From Chitinispirillaceae bacterium (lineage in GTDB: Bacteria > Fibrobacterota > Chitinivibrionia > Chitinivibrionales > Chitinispirillaceae): a stretch of DNA of 5,321 nucleotides. The notes beneath the pieces are model-generated. The model saw nothing but the letters and a program-made list of their open reading frames with translations. It did not search any database and was not told where the DNA came from. Numbering within the stretch: the first letter of the stretch is position 1; the number at the start of each line of letters is the position of its first letter. Below are positions 4,882-5,321 of the stretch, in pieces. A program made the position numbers and the translations under genes. The stretch spans positions 1-5,321 of the forward strand of contig JAFGOU010000082.1 in NCBI GenBank assembly GCA_016926315.1, written 5' to 3'.

Positions 4882-5321
4882 ATGGAATTCAAGCTCGTGT
4901 CTCCCTACCGGCCCGCCGGCGACCAGCCTGAAGCGATCGAGCAGCTTGTGGACGGCGTCAGGCGGAATGCCGGCGCGCAGACGCTGCTCGGCGTGACCGG
5001 TTCGGGGAAGACGTTTACAATGGCGAACGTGATCGAGCGGGTGCAGATGCCCGCGCTCGTGATCTCCCACAACAAGACCCTTGCGGCCCAGCTTTTCCAG
5101 GAGTTCAGGGAGTTTTTTCCCGAAAACGCGGTGGAGTACTTTGTCAGTTTTTACGACTACTACCAGCCCGAAGCCTATATTCCCTCGACCGACACCTTCA
5201 TCGACAAGGAATCGATGATCAACGACGAGATCGACCGGTTGCGGCTCAAGGCGACCAGTTCCCTGCTCTCGCGGCGAGACGTGATCATCGTGGCGAGCGT
5301 ATCGTGCATTTACGGCATCGG
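4882..5321 (+). CDS. uvrB: Excinuclease ABC subunit B (UvrB), N-terminal part
   Basis: Damage-verifying helicase-like subunit of nucleotide excision repair. It is loaded by UvrA and recruits UvrC for incision. 146 residues are visible of a family of about 660-690; the gene runs off the right edge. The start [19 protein letters not shown] is typical. Walker A is GVTGSGKT at 37-44 in [26 protein letters not shown] follows at 63-71. The DNA-clamping beta-hairpin region [19 protein letters not shown] spans 86-104, with its conserved tyrosines, and [16 protein letters not shown] (motif II precursor) ends the window. The start is uncertain: in-frame ATGs at 4822, 4858 and 4867 are also open and none has a clear Shine-Dalgarno. 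I chose 4882 because it matches the usual protein start. A weak or leaderless-like initiation region is possible. Confidence 0.96.
   Translation, partial: MEFKLVSPYRPAGDQPEAIEQLVDGVRRNAGAQTLLGVTGSGKTFTMANVIERVQMPALVISHNKTLAAQLFQEFREFFPENAVEYFVSFYDYYQPEAYIPSTDTFIDKESMINDEIDRLRLKATSSLLSRRDVIIVASVSCIYGI

Overview
This window looks like bacterial chromosome from a member of the FCB superphylum, or a lineage sharing its secretion habits (Fibrobacterota/Chitinispirillia-like is my best guess). The main clue is a secreted glycoside hydrolase that ends in a type IX secretion (T9SS/Por)-like beta-sandwich sorting tail. Coding DNA is moderately GC-rich with short AT-rich promoter-like islands. The lineage call is inference.

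Layout: (1) 1-315 (+), the C-terminal 104 residues of a DNA-3-methyladenine glycosylase I (Tag). (2) 328-1365 (-), a convergent gene for an atypical response-regulator-like protein, with an unrecognised N-terminal half containing four cysteines and a C-terminal receiver domain that lacks the switch Ser/Thr. (3) 1366-1723, a regulatory region between divergent genes with inverted repeats, a sigma70-like promoter, a terminator-like hairpin in the downstream leader and a strong Shine-Dalgarno. (4) 1724-4459 (+), a 911-residue secreted glycoside hydrolase family 31 (GH31) enzyme. (5) 4494-4530, a textbook intrinsic terminator. (6) 4531-4881, about 350 bases without a convincing gene but rich in inverted repeats, with a TATAAT box and a 13-bp palindrome. 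(7) 4882 to the right edge (+), the N-terminal 146 residues of the excinuclease subunit UvrB.

The genes do not form one obvious pathway. Tag (alkylation repair) and UvrB (nucleotide excision repair) are chromosomal housekeeping genes flanking a two-gene divergent insert. The regulator and the GH31 gene share an upstream region, so control of one by the other is possible, but nothing in the sequence proves it. The GH31 gene appears monocistronic: it has its own promoter, RBS and terminator.

I see no phage, insertion sequence, CRISPR array, tRNA or rRNA, and no clear sign of an undescribed multi-gene defence or metabolic system. The least explained items are the N-terminal half of the regulator, the possible attenuator ahead of the GH31 gene and the structured leader ahead of uvrB.
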